Source: Diphasiastrum complanatum
Taxonomy: Eukaryota; Streptophyta; Lycopodiopsida; Lycopodiales; Lycopodiaceae
DNA: 64,000 nucleotides
Direction of reading: 5' to 3'
NCBI GenBank assembly: GCA_029204225.1
Contig: CM055106.1
Span: 47,626,633-47,690,632 of the forward strand
The notes under the pieces: generated by a model
What the model was told of the DNA's origin: nothing
The model's input: only the letters and a program-made list of their open reading frames with translations
Database searches by the model: none
Part shown: in pieces, positions 61,052-64,000 of the stretch
How positions within the stretch are numbered: the first letter of the stretch is position 1
Layout: every line of letters begins with the position of its first letter
Made by a program: the position numbers and the translations under genes

Positions 61052-62066
61052 GGTTCAAGTGTGCCAAGGATTGAGGAGGAGAGACCTTCTCAAGTTGTGA
61101 TTCCAAAAATAAACTCAAGAAATATGGTTGATTCCATGTGGCTCACATTTCAAGGGAAAGAGGAGCATATCTCATGTGGTATACATCTCAAACTTACTTC
61201 TCTTATGTCATTTGATAAATCAATTTGCTTTAGTGAGATCATAGACGAATTTTGACTTCTAGAAGATTTCCAAGTAGATCTCCATATAGAAGGAAAATGG
61301 ACCGAAAGTGCTCAAAATAGAAGGTTTTGTCCAAGTGTCAGTTTTGCATGATGAATCATCATATGACAAATCACCTTCACACGTGGGATCAGAGGGAAGA
61401 TCAGTACCACGAGCTCCCACTTATTGTATATATAGAGCCACATTTGGCCATAATCATTGTGAGACACCAATTTTGGTTTTGGAAGCCATTTTGAGTTATT
61501 CTCTCCATTTGTCTACATTTGTTTTGACTGTTTTGAGGTTCTATCAATGTGTACTTGATTTTCAGGTTGGAGTCCGTACTCAGACAATGTTTCACACGTG
61601 TGAAACCATAAAGTACACTTACCTTCAATTAATGATTGTTCTTGTTAGGATTTTGTGTCTAGAATTGATCTAGATTGATTTTAATCTGAAGTAGATTGAT
61701 AGATCAAGTAATCTAACAACCAATCCTTCTTGAGGATCAGATTAGGATCCACTCTTGGTCCTTTTTGTACTTTTTCCACAGATTGAACATCATAATCATT
61801 GATTAATATTGAACCTCAAGGAATTAGATCACAAACCGTCACTCTTCATGTGATAGGGCACATGAAGCTTGTCATTTGCAATTTTTGTAGTTGAGATTCA
61901 ATGAGTGGATAAAAACTTTAAGACTGTCACAACGCAAATGAGCCAAAAGATTCAAATATTGAAATCATAACTAATCATTAGCTTGAAGAGAAATAAAGAT
62001 CCTTTTAGGCCCTAGGAAGCTTCGCAGCGTCTTATTTTATTCAACTTGTCACCATTCTAACATCAA

Positions 62067-62702
62067 TGTGAGAGATTTCAACTAGTTTAGTCTAGTTTAG
62101 TCATATTTTGGTTAATTGTCAATAAGAGGCCAAAACTCATTTTAGGCTTAGAGATAAACTTTTTGAAGTTATATTAGTTTAAAATAGATTCAATAAACAC
62201 TTTTTGAAAGTGTGAAAAAGTTGGTACTCGAGTTTGAGAGAGATTCAAATTTGAACTTTGGGTACATTGAATCTAGACCCAAAAATAGTAGGGTTTACAT
62301 TTTTGGAGGGAAAGCCAAGTGGCCAAATAGGGTTTGGAAACTCTATAAAAGGATGTAACTCATGGAGAGACACATCTTCTCTCTTCTCTCTCTCATTTCA
62401 TCATTACACATGGTTCTCTTTGGGTTCTACTACTCATTGGTGCACTATCTTGGTGTTATCTTGCAATTCTATGTGTAGAATGATCATTTAATGCTATTTT
62501 TGGTTTCACACGTGTGAAATACAGTAGGGTACTATAATTGTACGGATAGCAACTATATTTTATGTTTTGGTTCATGTTTGATCAGTATCTCTTAGAGTTT
62601 GCATCTCATTTTGTATGTAGATGCTGATTTTTCTACATTGGCAGGATTGTTGGTTTGATCAGGGAAATGGATTGGAACTTGAATGATCTAAAATCCTTCA
62701 CA
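62067..62702 (+). mobile_element. Copia 5' LTR, complete (fourth LTR-bearing element)
   Basis: 636 bp, beginning TGTGAGAG and ending TTCACA right before a primer site. TATAAAA lies at 62344-62350, with a CT-rich start region at 62370-62400 and the palindrome 'tttcacacgtgtgaaa' near 62502-62517. It is the intact reference for the lone LTR at 37904 and the reverse copy at 23893. Confidence 0.88.
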
Positions 62703-62714
62703 TGGTATCAGAGC
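62703..62714 (+). promoter_or_regulatory. tRNA-iMet primer binding site
   Basis: Exact TGGTATCAGAGC directly after the LTR. Confidence 0.9.
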
Positions 62715-63302
62715 TATTGTGTTTCAGGTTATGAAAGTATCAGCCATCTTTAGCGAGGATTTGGAGGAGTTACCAATGCTAGAGCATACTAGATTGATTT
62801 CGACTCAAAAATCAGCATTTTTGCATGTGTAGAATTGATCTTTTGTAGGTCAAAACTCAATATGGGATTATATACTTGATCAATTCCGATTCCACACTTG
62901 GTTTACTGGAATTAGATGATTTTTGGTGCATTATGAAGGTCTCATCGAAGTCTAGAAGAAGATATATCAAGTTTTTAGAAATTGCATGTAGAATTTGAGA
63001 TATTCAATTTTTTGTGATTTTGTCAAAACTCTAATTTTGATTGGATCCCTAGTTTGTGAGGTTATTGAGCTTCATTTGAGTGTGTTTTAATCTTAGGAAG
63101 TGGCAAGAATCATTAGATTGAAGATAGATCATCGGATGATCAAGATTTCACTATTCTATGTGTTGATTTTCTAGTTAGAGTGTTAGAAGAGATTTGAGAG
63201 GTTCCATATCTTTGTGATTTCTTCTTGAGTTCATTTGTTGAGATTCAAGAGAGTGCTTTGCGCATTGGAACATGCTGAAAGAGAAGATCAGGTCACTTCA
63301 AC

Positions 63303-64000
63303 ATGGCTACAAGTGGAGGCTTTATGTTGGAGAGCAATGATAGGCTTACCTCAATCAACTATTCTACTTGGAAGGTGAGGATGCAGTCCTTATTGGAGAT
63401 GAATGAGAAAGAAGTGATTGTTGTGGGTGTGGAGGAGAGGCCTCAAGCACCTCAAGATCAAGTGAGATATGACAAGAGAGCAAAGAAATCTCTACACTTG
63501 ATTAAGATGAATGTTACCAATGAACCTCTCAAGAAAGTTGGTAAGTGCATCTTTGGAGGCTTGGGAAGCTTTGAAGAAGCTTTATGAATCCAAGTCTACA
63601 TCAAGAGTGCTTACTCTTAGGAGGCAAATCTTTCAAAGTTTGCAAAAGAAGGAAGAGAGTACTCATGCTCTTGTTTTGAGGGTTAAAGCATTCAATGATG
63701 AGTTAGCATATATTGATGAAAGCATTAAGGAGGTAGAACTTGTTCAAGTTATACTTAATGGCTTGTTGGATGAACATGCTAATTTTGTTCAAAGTTTTGC
63801 TATTCAAAAGACTTTGCCAAGTATTGTGGATTTGCAAGAGATCTTGGTGAATGAGGAGTATAGGCTTTAATCAAGAGGAGGTGGATCTACATTGACATCT
63901 CATTATGAAGAGGATGCTATGTTCATCAAAGGCAAGTTCAAGAGCAAAGGCAAAGGAAAGTGGTCTAAAGGGCAAGATCAAGGTGAGACTTCCTCTTTTG
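63303..64000 (+). pseudogene. Copia gag, incomplete at window end
   Basis: ATG 63303 opens a Copia gag core of the UBN2 type: 'LESNDRLTSINYSTWKVRM', 'VGVEERPQAPQDQ', 'KSLHLIKMNVTNE'. After a one-base shift near 63540 it continues 'LEAWEALKKLYESKS', 'TLRRQIFQSLQKKEEST', 'VILNGLLDEHANFVQSFAI' and 'VDLQEILVNEEYRL'. A TAA at 63868-63870 follows, after which the same frame goes on with the basic Lys/Gly-rich stretch ('GKFKSKGKGKWSKGQDQ') that normally precedes the zinc knuckle. So it has one frameshift and one stop within 570 bp. Pol would lie beyond the window. Confidence 0.85.

Larger units (their letters stand above)
57953..61795 (+). mobile_element. Copia element with internal deletion, LTR to LTR
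   Basis: The left LTR (57953-58337) and right LTR (61243-61795) share 'gacgaattttgacttctaga', 'gttttgtccaagtgtcagtt', a TATA-like 'gtatatatagagcc', 'ggttttggaagccattttga' and 'aggatccactcttggtcctt' with few differences. A primer site follows the left LTR. The right copy contains 157 bp more than the left. Inside are a 1.66-kb leader, a gag ATG at 60012 and one 338-codon frame that joins gag to the start of reverse transcriptase. Protease, integrase and most of RT are gone, so the element is not autonomous. The LTR left edge is set only by where the two copies begin to match. Confidence 0.8.

Overview
The window is nuclear DNA of a land plant. The evidence is one large spliced gene for a full-size PDR-type ABCG transporter with plant-type motifs, many copies of the tRNA-iMet primer binding site TGGTATCAGAGC that plant Copia elements use, Ty1/copia and Ty3/gypsy remnants, and long (GA)n and (CA)n microsatellites. 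The lineage (bryophyte, lycophyte, fern or seed plant) cannot be fixed from this sequence alone.

Layout. 1-7.7 kb: GC-richer repeats, a GGCGCC-rich island, a decayed minus-strand TE-like coding region (2.27-4.11 kb), a scrap of gypsy gag and a minisatellite built on ATGACTCG. 7.7-12.3 kb: a plus-strand Copia gag fragment fused to a minus-strand Copia pol, then a fold-back element of about 0.9 kb. 13-17.8 kb: AT-rich DNA with nothing recognisable. 17.8-24.5 kb: a chain of truncated retroelements (gypsy RNase H-integrase, Copia LTR-gag-protease-integrase, a third Copia LTR-gag, a reverse LTR), each cut by the next. 27.7-32.2 kb: two tail-to-tail spliced pseudogenes. The first carries the catalytic and zinc-ligand spacing of the RAG1/Transib family of RNase H-fold transposases. 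33.0-37.5 kb: a very decayed gypsy element. 37.9-38.5 kb: a lone Copia LTR. 43.1-56.1 kb: the ABCG/PDR gene, which I resolve into 24 exons totalling 4,491 bp (1,496 codons plus stop), open throughout and with two or three GC-AG introns. 57.9-61.8 kb: a Copia element deleted internally. 62.1 kb to the end: the 5' part of another Copia element that runs off the window.

The ABC transporter is the only gene that looks functional. Everything else is mobile DNA in various states of decay, with one LTR family present in three copies. The most unusual item is the RAG1/Transib-like pseudogene with a convergent partner. I inferred it by comparing residue spacing with RAG1 recalled from memory; no database search was possible.
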